Notes under the pieces: generated by a model
The model's input: the letters and a program-made list of their open reading frames with translations, nothing else
The model's database searches: none
What the model was told of the DNA's origin: nothing
Program-made: the position numbers and the translations under genes
Source: Chaetomium olivaceum
Taxonomy: Eukaryota; Ascomycota; Sordariomycetes; Sordariales; Chaetomiaceae
Direction: 5' to 3'
DNA: 64,000 nucleotides
NCBI GenBank assembly: GCA_039881045.1
Contig: JAYWVB010000046.1
Span: forward strand, 124,001-188,000
Part shown: piece after piece, positions 24,501 to 36,022 of the stretch
Layout: each line of letters starts with the position of its first letter
Position numbering within the stretch: the stretch's first letter is position 1

Positions 24501-24626
24501 GCACAGAAGTACATTGTCAACGCATTGAGCAAAGAGTCCGAACGCCTCGTCTTCTTAGGCGAGAAGCGCGACCTTGTCGACAAGTCCTGGACCATCAACG
24601 AGATGGACATCAACGGATCTGCCTAG
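21546..24626 (+). CDS. CYM1: mitochondrial presequence protease Cym1/PreP (M16C)
   Basis: A zinc metalloprotease of the mitochondrial matrix that degrades cleaved targeting peptides. The N terminus is a classical presequence (MLRSTATRAARAATDL: Arg, Ser and Ala, no acid). The zinc motif HILEH lies in TGIPHILEHTTLCGS. The intron 21833-21882 (donor GTTCGT) splits GSEK/YPIRDPFFKML. The C-terminal half is complete (RNIKSFYPLPYQVYYGALAL, REKGGAYGGGAYS) and ends at 24626. Two frame changes are needed: one C is missing from the CCCC at 22099-22102, inside EGWRIGPENP/QALAAGGEV, and one T is missing from the T5 run at 23564-23568, inside LVF/SGMALDRNVPVMFD. Both fall in strongly conserved sequence of an otherwise full-length protein (about 1,010 residues), so sequence error is likelier than a pseudogene. 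Confidence 0.95.
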
Positions 24627-26561
24627 AAGGAGGCCTCAAACAACGACTGCCCAAACGGCGAGTCGCCATGTATTCTTAATGATATGTACAACATTTTACG
24701 ATGATACCCTTCTCTAACATCGCAGGCTCCCCGCCCGTTCAAAAATCACGCTACCAGTGCTGCCACGGTCGCATAGCCGTCTTCCCTTCATGGCCAACAA
24801 CGACTTCTCCACTACCATGCTACCTCGGTAGCTTCCCCGTAGCAGCGTCCAGATACGATACGTCTCACTGCTTCAGTCAATAGCTTTGAGACCACAATAT
24901 GGCGCGAGATCAAGAACACAGGCACCGATCTCGCATCGGGCCTGGGCTCGTTCTCTCAGAACCGCTCTCCACAGCTTTGGACTCGCGGACTAAAGAACAG
25001 AGTACATGCTGTGATTGTTAACCTTCCACTTTCACATGTGACCTCTGGTTGGCGATTGGATATTCTGCAGCCCCTGCTTACATCATGTAGGTACGGTCCA
25101 GATCCGAGTGGCTGTCAGTCAACTTGCAGTTCGAGGAACAGTCGGTGGCCAATCCCCATTGACTTCATGCCGGCAATCGGCGCAGGTACAAGCGGGCATC
25201 AAAATTTTGATACCGAGTTTTCATCGGCGGCCAAGGTGGCAACAGGGCAAGTTGCTGCGAAGCTTCGAGGTGCATCGACACCCCCTCGACTCGGCTGGCG
25301 CATGTGATGTGATGTTGAGCGATTTCCGCCCTCCCTTCAGGCCTCACGTCAAAGAAGTGCGCAAACGAGTCAGCGGCAGCTGGGTAGGGAGTCGGCCATG
25401 GCATGCAGCCCCAACGCAGGACCTCCTGACATCCTGAATGCGCGCCATCATGCAGTGCTTCGTCAGAGCCGCGACTCATGCCAGTTGTCAGTCGCTCTCC
25501 GATGGTGTAATTTGTTAGGGCACACATCCTTCATTACACCTCGGGACTAGACAGGGGAACAGGCTAATGTTGAGGAACGACGCCGTCGGTGCGCGATTTT
25601 TTTTTTATGGCTGACGCTTGTGTCGCTGGCTGGCTATCGAAATATCGGTGGTTTTGCTGCCGCGGCCGCGCGACCCGCTCACCGTCCCCCTCCTTCGGGG
25701 TGGGATCGAGATGTTCTGGGGTGTCTGGCGGGGAAGGGGTGAGACCCGCATTCCGTTTTTGCTTTGCTGCCGCTGACCGCAAGTTGCGGCTTGAAACCGG
25801 CAGACAAGTACATACCTTCAGAGACTGCGATTCGTGTTTGTTTGAAGGAGTAGAGGGGTGGGCGGCCTCCTCTGAAGACCACTCCCGGGTCGTTGTCGTT
25901 ATCGACCCCGTTGCCGACCCCGTTACCTGCTCCGCGATATCTGCAACGCCGTTGGCCCATACCCGCAACAAGCAGGGCAGCCCAACCCGCAGGCCCTGAC
26001 AGGTCGGCGTGATCTCGAATTTGAGATTTCGAACTAGTTTTAAATCTTAACTATGGGCTACGGAGTTCCATACGTCATTAATAGGAACAAAAAAATATAA
26101 ATGACTAGCGTATCATAGCCATAGACCCCTCGCATTCCGATCCAATGGCTCATCGCGATGTAATGGAGGTCGTTCTCCGTCGATGGAAGCACCATGAATC
26201 AATGGTGGCTCATCCTAGTGGCCCCGCCTTATCCCCGTTCACAAGCTTGGTGTGGGTACTCTTTTTGCGCACTGGCCATGGAAATCAAGGAAAAAAATTG
26301 AGCAGAACCCTCGGATCCCCACACTGATTGCACACCCACTGCACGCCCCTCAATTAATAAGAAGCTCCGACCCAGCTTCTGAACTTTCACCTTTCAACTC
26401 GCAACGGTTTTCCGACACTTTGTCTCGCATCGTCTCTCCCCGACTTTCTCTCCATCGCTCTCCGCCTACTTCAAATCCCGCAGCAATTGCAATTGCTCAA
26501 ACTCTGGCTCTTGTGTAAGTGCGACATCCATTTCGGCATTTCCTTGTTCAAGCTCCTGCAA
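24627..26561. other. intergenic, about 1.9 kb
   Basis: 3' flank of CYM1 and the upstream region of the ornithine decarboxylase gene. An AT-rich stretch at about 26030-26110 looks like decayed sequence. A minus-strand open frame around 25564-25971 has a gtatgt donor-like site but no recognisable protein. Confidence 0.45.
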
Positions 26562-26675
26562 ATGAGTGCCACGCGAGGTACAACCCACAGCGTCGGTATC
26601 GTGGCTACACAACGTCGCGTGCCTCCCCCCCTGGGTCTTGTGGCCTTATCCCAGTCATCTGTGGAGATGACATAG
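26562..26675 (+). promoter_or_regulatory. upstream ORF in the ornithine decarboxylase leader
   Basis: The first of only two ATGs that I find between about 26300 and the ODC start at 27252. It opens a 37-codon ORF (starts MSATRGTTHSVG, ends VEMT) that stops about 575 bases before the main start. The second ATG, at 26666, is in frame inside the same uORF. Known biology: fungal and animal ODC mRNAs have long leaders with upstream ORFs that dampen translation. That this one acts so is inferred, and it assumes transcription begins upstream of 26562. Confidence 0.45.
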
Positions 26676-27251
26676 GAACCCAACAAGCAGACCCTACCTA
26701 CAGAGTACAACGGCGGGTTGTTCAGGGTGCTGACGCTATTCACAGGATCGGCCTTTGCTCCGTCACACCTCGACTGCCTTTGGTCTCCACAAAGGCACCT
26801 GCTCGACTACGGCTTTCTTGGCCGTAGCCCTTACCTCGGACGAAGATTTCAGCCTCCGAAAAACCTTCCATATCATCAACGTACTCCCACCACCTGCTGA
26901 GGACGCCTAAGGAACTCGATATTTCCTTGTTCGATTTCCTTCGCCACCAGAACCCCGAGTTCGACTCCCCCAACCAGCTGCCGCATAGGACGAGTTGTGC
27001 GGTTCTTCCTCTAACCGGGGAAGAGTCGACGAAGTCTCGTCAGACCGACCAGGGATCCGTCTGCTTTCGCTTTCGACCTCCCTAAAACCTGCTTGAGCAC
27101 CCGTGCTATAAAATCTCGTTCTTAGTCTTCCAACAGACTCAATCTCGCGCTCTCGCCCACCACAGCCAACGCGAACCAGCCAACCGGTCCTCACCCGCCA
27201 AGCCTACCACACGCATCTTCGATACATCGTTCACTCGCGAAATCGAAGGAT

Positions 27252-28694
27252 ATGGTTATGCCAACGCTCATCACCGATCGATTTACACCACTTGATTATA
27301 CAGACTTGACGAATAATCATGTGTTTTTGAAGAGCTGCAACAATGGCGCCTTCACATACAACCAACATGGTCACCCTGGCCATCATGATGACGGGGACAG
27401 GCTCCTCTCAGCCAAGCAGCTGATTGGCGACGCTCTTCGCGAGCGCGTCGAGAACGTTGACCACGAGTTCTGCGAACCCGGCGAGGAGGACACTTTTTTC
27501 GTGGCCGACCTCGGCGAGGTTTACCGCCAGCATCTTCGCTGGAAGCTGAACTTGCCGCGGGTCAAGCCCTTCTATGGTACGACCCACCGGTTTCCCTGAG
27601 CTTGAGCCTGACTTCCGTGCTGACCATTCCTAGCCGTCAAGTGCAACCCGGACACGAAGCTCCTGGAGCTGCTGTCCGCCCTCGGCACCGGTTTTGACTG
27701 TGCCTCCAAGGCCGAGATCGAGCAGGTCCTGAACCTGGGCGTCGACCCCTCGCGCATCATCTACGCGCAGCCCTGCAAGACCAACTCGTATGTGCGCTAT
27801 GTCGCCCAGCAGGGCGTGCGCCAGATGACCTTCGACAACGCCGACGAGCTCCGCAAGATCGCACGTCTGTATCCCGATGCAGAGCTCTTTCTGCGGATTC
27901 TCACCGACGACTCTTCTTCGCTGTGCCGTCTCAGCCTCAAGTTCGGTGCTTCGCTCGATTCCACCGATAGTCTCCTGGCTCTCGCACGCGAGCTAGGGCT
28001 CAATGTTGTAGGCGTCAGCTTCCACGTCGGCTCGGGCGCCTCGGATCCCGGCGCGTTCTTGAAGGCCGTCCAGGATGCCCATGTGGTTTTCCAGCAGGCT
28101 GCCTCTCACGGATTCTCGCTTAAGACGCTGGACGTAGGCGGTGGCTTCTGCAGCGACAACACGTTTGAGCAGATGGCTGGTGTGCTCCGTGCCGCCCTCG
28201 ACGACTACTTCCCCGCTCACTTGGGGATCAACCTCATTGCGGAGCCCGGTCGTTACTACGCGTCCACGGCCTTTACCATAGCTTGCAACGTCATTGCCCG
28301 CCGTACCATTGAGGACACGTCGGCCGACAGCTACATGCTGTACGTCAACGACGGCCTGTACGGCAACTTCAGCAGCATCATGTTCGACCACCAGCACCCC
28401 GTTGCCAAAGTGCTGCGCTCGGGCGGCCGCTCCATGTACAACACCCCTGCCGCCGATGCCACCGATAACGGCATCGAGTACAGCATCTGGGGTCCGACCT
28501 GCGATGGCATTGATCGCATCACTGAGAGCATCAAGTTCCCTCAGCTCTTGGATGTGGGTGACTGGTTGTACTTTGAGGACATGGGAGCCTACACCAAGTG
28601 CTCGGCCACCACCTTCAACGGGTTCACCAACAGCCATGACGTTATCTATGTGTGCAGCGAGCCGGGCGCGAAGATTCTGCTCGGTCTTCACTAG
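27252..28694 (+). CDS. ornithine decarboxylase
   Basis: A PLP-dependent fold-III decarboxylase making putrescine from ornithine, the first step of polyamine synthesis; it acts as a cytosolic homodimer. Exons 27252-27576 and 27634-28694 give 461 residues. The intron splits FY/AVKCNPD exactly before the PLP-binding Lys (Lys111). Other family marks are HVGSGASD, the glycine-rich DVGGGF loop, EPGRYY (about residue 312) and the active-site Cys of GPTCDG (about residue 398), which is donated across the dimer interface. The start ATGGTTATGCC is the first ATG after the uORF. The N-terminal 70 residues contain a His-rich stretch (HGHPGHHDD). The frame is intact. Antizyme regulation cannot be judged from this sequence. 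Confidence 0.97.
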
Positions 28695-30042
28695 GGGGGT
28701 CTTTGGGGACTGTCATTGCTCCTGATTTGTCAAGACGGGGCCTGCTTTCACTTCTTCCACTTGCTTTAGAAAATGGTGTTTGGGGCCGGAGCCTCGATTG
28801 AGAGAGAATAGGTAGAAAAGATGAATAGAGACAATCTATTCCTGGAATTGGCACCTTCCTTGAAAATTGATTGATTGATGAAGACATTGTCCAATGTGGG
28901 TTTTGAGGCAACCAAAGTACAGTAGGAACTTGGGATTCCAACATTGAGGTATCTACCAGAGGTAGTATCTATCATTGGTGTTAGTACCTCGATGCACAGG
29001 ATATTGACGCAGGAGGAGGTCAGGGGTAACCATAATAACCATATGCGGGTGGCCGGAGTGATGAAGATGAAAACATTGGGTTCCACGACGGCGAATGGCC
29101 GCATGTTTAATAAGGGATCGATCCCCCACACAGCATCTCGGCCAGTCCCGCGCTATCTTGCGCCTCATTTGACCGTTAGGGGTCCGCCCTTCCCCTTCCG
29201 GCACCGAGATGCATAAGTACTTGACGAAGAGTAGCCCCAGCACCTTCCATTCTCTTCTGTTATTCTGATTACTGGTGGGGGGTTGGGTTGTCTTCCATGC
29301 TTTTAGGTTGCTCCTTTCTTTTTTATTTTCTGTCTTCACTCTTGCTATGCCATTCCAACCATTCCAGACGCTCCTTGGCCAGTTCTGGCATGATCTGACT
29401 TAACTTATCCGTGATCCGCTCATCCGCTTCCCTCTTTGTACGACCGGACCAGAATGGGCTGAGCTGAACCAGGGATTGGGAAGGACTGGAACACGCAGTG
29501 TCACACACTCACTTTACTCACCACACCATTTTATCTTTCTGGTCGTGTGCGAGTCCCCCGTCCGTGGTGTGTGCGAGTCTCCCTCTCTTGTGCCCCTCAC
29601 CTGGCTTGTCCTTTTGGGTGAAACAGTCTCGGCGCCCAATCCAATCAATCATTTGTGTGCTTGTGCTTACGGGAGCTTCTCCTTCCCTCATTTACTTTCC
29701 TGTTTCCTTTCTTGATTCCAGCAAACGGATTGATAGCTTCTTTTAGTTGGATCGTCCGGGCATACTACCTTATCTGCTGACCTGACGCGGCCCAACAACA
29801 ACACCACTTCACTCGGGTACTGTCCCCAGAGGAATGAATAATATATACTCTGCCAACTTGATCACCCGTTGACTAGAAAGACAAACCAAACAAACGCAGC
29901 CGCTACCACCAGATACTCCCAGTCATTCATCAGCCACCATCAACCACCATCAAACAACCCAAGCCAACTACCACCCCCACCTACAAAGAAGACGAGGTAA
30001 AGCTAGGCCAACCAGCCAGAGAACTTGCAACGCACCGCAACC
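28695..30042. other. intergenic
   Basis: 3' flank of the ODC gene and promoter/leader of the PRPP synthetase gene. The last 150 bases are rich in CA, CAA and ACC (an unstructured leader). The leader holds no recognisable coding region. Confidence 0.55.
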
Positions 30043-30678
30043 ATGGTCCGCAACATCGTCATCCTCGCGGGCTCCTCCCACCCCGTCTTCGTCGAAAAGG
30101 TCGCCGGGGTCCTCGGCGTCGCGCCCTCCAGCAGGGTGCTCACCAAATTCGCGAGCGGCGAGACGCGGTGCGAGATCCGCGACTCGGTCCGGGGGAAGGA
30201 TGTCTACATCGTGCAGAGCTTTGGGACCGGGGACGATGGCAGTAACGAAGGGGGGTTGGAAGGGGAGGGAGGCGGGCAGAAGCACACGGTCAACGACTAT
30301 TTCATCGAGCTGTGCATCATGATCTCGGCGTGCAAGACGGGCAGCGCAAAGAGGGTCACTGCCGTGCTGCCGCTGTTTCCGTATTCAAGGCAGCCAGATT
30401 TGCCGTTCTCAAAAGTTGGGGCGCCGTTGGTTAGCATGTCGTCGACGACGTCGCAGGGACAACAGCAACAGCAGCAGCAGCAGCAAGGAAAGGGGCCGGT
30501 TCAGTACACGTTTGAGAGCGTCCCTGCTACGCCAGGGCCGAACATCCCGAGGACGGTGGGGCTGGGGACGGCGGGGGTTGATGTGGTTGAGATGATTGGG
30601 GCGCAGGTATTGATGCGGTCGTCGAAGGAAGGGAATGGGCGGGCTTCACCAGCACCGGCACCGACATCGGTACCGCAG

Positions 30679-30710
<32 letters not shown>

Positions 30711-31587
30711 GCAGCCCGGCAGCTACACCACGCATGACTACGAGAATCCGGCGTTGATGATGGCGCTGCAGGCTAAGCCGGGGCATAAGCAGTTCATGGC
30801 TCAGTCTGGGTCGCTCGTGGCGGACTTGTTGACGTGCGCCGGGGCTGACCGGATCCTCACCTGTGATCTCCACGAGAGTGCCTACCAAGGGTTCTTCGAT
30901 ATTCCTGGTATGTTTTTTTTTTCCTGCTTCATGAGACTCACTCGAGGCGCAATACTGACTTACCCTGCAGTGGACAACCTCCACGCCCGGCCTCTCCTGA
31001 AGCGCTACATCCAGCAAAACATCCCCAACTACCGCGACGCCGTCATCGTCAGCCCGGACGCGGGCGGCGCCAAACGTGCCACCGCCATAGCCGACAGCCT
31101 CGGGCTGGCCTTTGCCCTGATCCACAAGGGTTTGTTTTTCTTCCATGACCTACCTCGCGCTCCATGATGCCATGCCGACTGACATATCGCCACCCCCTTT
31201 TCAGAACGCCGCCCCCCCAAGATCTCGCAAGCCCCCAAAGCCACCATGATGCTCGTCGGCCACGTCTCGGCGCGCGTCTGCATCCTGATCGACGACCTCG
31301 CCGACACGGCCAACACCATCACGCGCGCGGCCAAGCTGCTCAAGCGCGAGGGCGCGGTGCGCGTCGTGGCCCTGCTGACCCACGGCGTGCTCAGCGGCGA
31401 CGCCATCGCGCGCATCAACGCCTCGGCGCTCGATGCGGTCGTCGTCACGGATACGGTCGCGCAGGGTGTGGGACGGAGGAGAGCGTGCCCCAAGCTGGAG
31501 GTGCTGGATATCAGTGCGACGTTTGCGGAGGCGATTCGGAGGGTGCATCATGGCGAGAGTGTGAGTATCTTGTTTCAGTATGATTGA
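30043..31587 (+). CDS. ribose-phosphate pyrophosphokinase (PRPP synthetase), long fungal form
   Basis: Makes phosphoribosyl pyrophosphate from ribose 5-phosphate and ATP for nucleotide, His and Trp synthesis. Exons are 30043-30907, 30971-31129 and 31205-31587; both introns are phase-consistent (DIP/VDNLHAR and IHK/ERRPPK). Core marks are FASGETRCEIRDSVRGKDVYIVQSFG at the N terminus, the Pro-Tyr-Ser-Arg-Gln loop (FPYSRQPD), DLHESAYQGFFDIP, and the PRPP-binding loop CILIDDLADTANTI near the C terminus. It is longer than the ~320-residue core because of a Gly/Glu insertion after FGTGDD and a large insertion between KVGAPLV and YENPALMMALQ. The latter carries two glutamine tracts. Yeast Prs1 and Prs5 also carry non-homologous insertions, so this is most like one of those regulatory-type subunits. 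Confidence 0.92.
30460..30486 (+). repeat. CAG/CAA tract (poly-Gln) in the PRPP synthetase
   Basis: CAA and CAG codons encode nine consecutive Gln within the non-conserved insertion. Confidence 0.9.
30675..30714 (+). repeat. second CAG/CAA tract (poly-Gln) in the PRPP synthetase
   Basis: Thirteen consecutive Gln codons, CAG mixed with CAA, follow an Ala/Pro/Ser-rich stretch (ASPAPAPTSVP). Confidence 0.9.
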
Positions 31588-32874
31588 TGGATGATGGGTA
31601 TGGATTTGGGGGGGGGGCGGGGAATGGATGGTGTGGCTGGGTTGGGGTTTGGGGGATCTCGGGGATATGACCGGGTTTGGAGGATGGGGGATGGGGGATG
31701 TGGGGTGATTTGGGGTCTGGTGGTCTGGAAGGTTGGGGTTGGGGTGGATTCCAGATTACTGTGGAGGGGGCCCCCTGTGGAGTGTGGGAAATGCCTGTAC
31801 TTGGCACGTGCTTGGTGCGTGCTTGGTGCGTGCTTGGTGACTCTTGTCTTGCTTTCCAATGGATAAGCGATTGGGGTATCGTAGTGAGGTGGCTTCTCGG
31901 GGCTTGGGCTTCTTGGGGAAAATGCTTGGGATGGGAGAAAAAGGCTTGGTTGGGACGTCATGATACCCCAAACTCAAAAGGGAATTGTGTTTTGATTCAG
32001 TCGCAATACAAAAAGTACGAAGTAGCTGGTGTCGATTGGGGTAACCTCGAACGTTGTATTAACTCGGACTTAAAAATTGAGAAATGGACCGGAGCAAGGT
32101 GCCTTGCATGTTGCCCGATGGCAGTGTAGGAACACAACGTGACAACCAATCCATTTCAGATCATCGCCCGAACCGTTGACCGGAAAGATCCAACAAGCTG
32201 GGAATACGAATAAGGTTGGCGACGGGACGATCAACGGCGGCCGTTCGTTCCTTGATCATCCTGTCGAATGTCTCGCCCCTCAAACGATTTGCGTGTAATC
32301 TGTACGCATGTTTACAACAGCACGTGCATAAAATACTGTTGGTTTTTGTCCAAATATTGGCCAAAGAGTGAGAAGCTCGGATAGCAGGATCGGTACGGAT
32401 ATGATGTCGCGAAATGGCCAAGACGAAGGATTCCCACAGGATGGAGTGAAAACTGGGAAAACTGCGGAGGTTCCGGGGAAATGGCGGGGCCCCATGAATT
32501 GGAAAGACTGTTGATTCGTTGCACGGTTTCATTCATGGGATGTTGCCTACCAGAAGGAGCATCCACGAGTGACGATCTGAGGGGAAGGGACCCTTCCAAG
32601 GTCGGTTTCTTTGCCAGCCTTGGAAGGAGCGGTTAATCGGCACTGCAACAGCAAGCATCCCACAAGCATCAGCAAGCATCCGCATGCACCTCCAAACCAT
32701 ACGCCGCTCCGAATGCTCCATTGCCACGCGCCCGAGTCCGAGCCTTGCTGAAAGAGCGCTGCTGAACCTTCTTAAGCTTTCAAATGCCCCGTCCCATGCT
32801 CTCCAACATGCTCCATCCTCCTCCCCCCACACTCCAAGGCCCAGAGGGTATTGTACGCCCCAGAAGAATAAACA
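31588..32874. other. intergenic, G-rich on the plus strand near its start
   Basis: The first ~200 bases after the PRPP synthetase stop are extremely G-rich on the coding strand. A short direct repeat of GTGCTTGGTGC follows at about 31806-31840. The remainder is the transporter promoter. No gene is recognised. Confidence 0.55.
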
Positions 32875-35292
32875 ATGGCCAAAGACGCTACCGCGGCTGA
32901 ACCTCCGGCCACTCACGCCGAGAAGCCGGTGTCCTCTCAAGAGGCAGTGGTTTCTACCCAGGTGGAAGACTCTAAAGCCACGGGCGGTCGTCGCAACTCG
33001 GTCGCCCTCAATGTGATTGAGAATCCGCTCACTGTAGGTCTATTTAAGTTTCTGGCTCTTTTTTCACCATTCCCCCGTGTTTCGAGGTAGAGAGGTAGGA
33101 CAGCAGCTTACAAAAATCGAACAGCGCGTTTCTGCAGAGCAGGCTGTCGCCGACGCCAGGCGATTCGCTGAGGAACATGGCATGGCTGAGCACGTCGATC
33201 TTTTCGGCCGTGGCGTCCTCGTCGCCCGTGACATGGATAACTTCCAGAACGTCCCCGGTCTCACCGAAGAGGAGCTCGCAGCCCTGGAATATGAGAAGGC
33301 TCACAAATGGCACGGCTCTAACACCCTCTGGTACGCCATCGGCTTGTGCGCCATGGGCGCCGCGACTCAAGGCTGGGATCAAACTGGTACCAACGGCGCC
33401 AACCTGACGTTTCCCAAGTCCCTCGGCCTCAACATCGAGGAGTCGGCGACGGACCAGTGGATTCAGGGCCTGATCAACTCCATCATCTTCTTGACGGCTG
33501 GTCTCATGTAAGTTCATGTTTACCACTACAAAACCTTGCGCCATAGTGCAATGCGACTGACATAGCCCTGGTAGTGGTGCCTTCATCGTTGACCCTCTTA
33601 ACAAATACTTTGGCCGGCGTGGTGAAATCTTCCTTACCGCTGTGTGCCTCACTCTTACCCCAATCGGATCTGCTTGTGCGCAATCTTGGCAGGGTCTCTT
33701 TGCTGCTCGTTTTATCATGGGTATCGGTATTGGTGCAAAGAACGCTACTGTTCCCATCTACTCGGCCGAGATGGCGCCTGCCCGCATCCGCGGTGCTCTC
33801 GTCATGTTCTGGCAGCTCTGGGTCGTTATCGGTAAGCCCCCCCCTTGTTTACCATATGAGTTTCAGCTTCGTCTGGACGGATTGTTAACGGTTTTACCTA
33901 GGCATCTTCCTCGGTCTTCTTGCCAATATCGCCGTCCTAGGCGTCGATGACGATCTCGAGTGGCGCCTGCAGCTCGGCTCTGCCTTCATTCCCTCGTTGA
34001 TACTCGCCATTGGCATCTATTTTTGCCCCGAGTCCCCGCGTTGGCTCATGAAGCACGGCAGGCAGGCTGAGGCCTTCCAATCCATGTGTCGCCTTCGTGC
34101 CAACAACATCATCGCCGTCAGAGACTACTACTACTCCTGGATCATCTATGAGGAGGAAGCCCGTATTGCCGGCGGCTCTACCTACTTTACCCGTCTCTGG
34201 GACTGCTTTTCCGTCCCTAGGATCAGACGCGCCAACTATGGTGCCTCGACCGTCATGATTGCCCAGCAAATGTGTGGCATTAACAGTGTGTTTCCATCCT
34301 TTCCGCACTTGCATGCAAACAGATTCGCTAACGCCTCACAGTCATCTCTTTCTACAGCTCCAGCATCTTCGAAAACGTCGGCTACAGCCCTCACGATGCC
34401 CTTTATGCCTCTCTGGGCTACGGTGCCGTTCAGGTCTTGGCGACCATTCCCACCCTATTTCTTATTGATACCAAGGGGCGCCGCACTCTATGCATGCTCG
34501 TGAGTTCTCACTCTTGAACCCCCCGGTGCTATCACGGAAAGCTAACCATTGCGTTTTCCCACACCATTTAGACGTTCCCATTCATGTGTATCTTTTTGCT
34601 TGCGGGTGGTCTTTCTCTGCTCAACCCCACGGATGATAGAGCGGCCAAACTCGGCCCCGTCGTCTTGTTTGTCTATCTCTTCACGATTGCCTACTCCCTA
34701 GGCGAAGGGCCGATTGCTTTCCAGTACTCTGCCGAGGTGTTCCCCACCATTCAGCGAGAGCAGGGCATGGCCTGGGCCGTGTGCATTAACAACACCTTCG
34801 GTAAGCTTGTCCGGTTTCAGTGCTCTCAATCAATACTAATCTTCAACAGCTGGTGTCCTCGGTCTCACATTCCCTCGTATGCAAACTGTTATGACCCCCA
34901 CCGGAGCTTGTAAGTTCTTCCTCGGTTCAATACTATGCCGTTGCCCGGTCGCTAATGAAAAAATTGCTAGTCGGGTTCTACGCTGGCCTGAATCTTATTG
35001 CCTGGTTCATGATTTTCTGCTTCGTTCGAGAAACCAAGCAGCTTACCCTAGAAGAATTGGACCGTAAGTCAACTGCATTCGACTCGTTCTTTCTCTTGAT
35101 TCGGCAACAAAGCTTTGATCCTAACTATTGTCGCCAGAGGTCTTCTCCGTCCCGACAAGCCAGTTCATCAGCCATGAGCTCAAGGTTTCGATCCCTTACT
35201 TCTTCAAGCGACACATCTTCCGCCAAGATATTCCCAGACCCCCTCCCCTCATGGAGAAGGTCGGCAACAACACCGAGTCTAGTTCTGCCTAG
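32875..35292 (+). CDS. MFS sugar-type transporter (SP family)
   Basis: A 12-helix plasma-membrane proton symporter of the sugar porter family; the substrate (hexose, polyol or inositol) cannot be told. Nine exons joined in phase: 32875-33033, 33125-33507, 33575-33831, 33902-34285, 34342-34499, 34572 to about 34800, a short exon at about 34850-34909, about 34971-35062, and about 35140-35292. Family marks are DPLNKYFGRRGEI (loop 2-3), RFIMGIGIGAKNATVPIYSAE (helix 4), PESPRWLMKHGR at the middle loop, QQMCGIN (helix 7), LIDTKGRRTLCM, and VRETKQLTLEELD after helix 12. The N-terminal cytosolic tail is long (about 140 residues) and acidic. The transporter half-loops are complete and no frame change is needed over all nine exons. 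It is probably about 600 residues. Confidence 0.9.
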
Positions 35293-36022
35293 ATGCAGGG
35301 GAACACTCTATTTTGGATATTATCTGCGTCGTATGTTGTGGGATACACTTGGCCTGCATGGCACAGTGCAGCCGTAATTGTTCGGTCGGTTGGTTTGGAT
35401 TGGCTGCCATTCAGGGGCTTGCATTCAAGGAGTTCTACTCCTAGATTTGTATTTTATCAGGGCCTCCTCTTTTCGTTCGGGCGTCTGGCTTTACTTTAGA
35501 TACCCTTCAGGCTCTTTCGCGCCCTCGAAATGCGCCTTCTTCCTCGCCATCTTTGATAAACTGGCCCCCGGGGCAACCCATGCCGGCCCACTCTCCTATT
35601 TACTTGCCTCTGACCGAGCATCCGAATGTTGTGTCGAAGGTGCTCCCTCGTCCTTCTACTTGTCTTCTCTTGGGGAGTAAGATTGTGCTTCTCCTTTCCG
35701 AATACAAGGTGTGCAGGAGGAGACTTATCGCCGAATCCGAGAAATATGAACTGTGTGGTTCATCACGGTGTCTTGCTTCTTTTAAGGGGTCGACAAATAC
35801 CGCTTTTTTTTTTTAGAAGGAAAATAAAGATAAAAACAACGCCACCTTTGTAAAATCAGGCTAAACAAGCCCTTTCTCAAACTCTTATCCGCCGCCATAT
35901 GTATGTTTCTTCACAAACTGACCAGCCGCACGAGCTGAACGGTAGAGGTCCGTTTTAACACGCTTGATGTCGATTTAGTAACAGAGTCCCGGGGGTTGTC
36001 AGATTACGATTAGTTCCCATAC
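35293..36022. other. intergenic
   Basis: 3' flank of the transporter gene, with T- and A-rich tracts at 35806-35840. Nothing else recognised. Confidence 0.55.

Noticed and set aside
25564..25971. Possible small minus-strand gene with a gtatgt donor-like site
   Set aside because: Repetitive GNGVGNGVDNDND composition, no recognisable domain, no matching acceptor that gives a convincing second exon.
26940..26980. tRNA B-box-like sequence (gagttcgactccccc)
   Set aside because: No matching A box or cloverleaf could be drawn around it.
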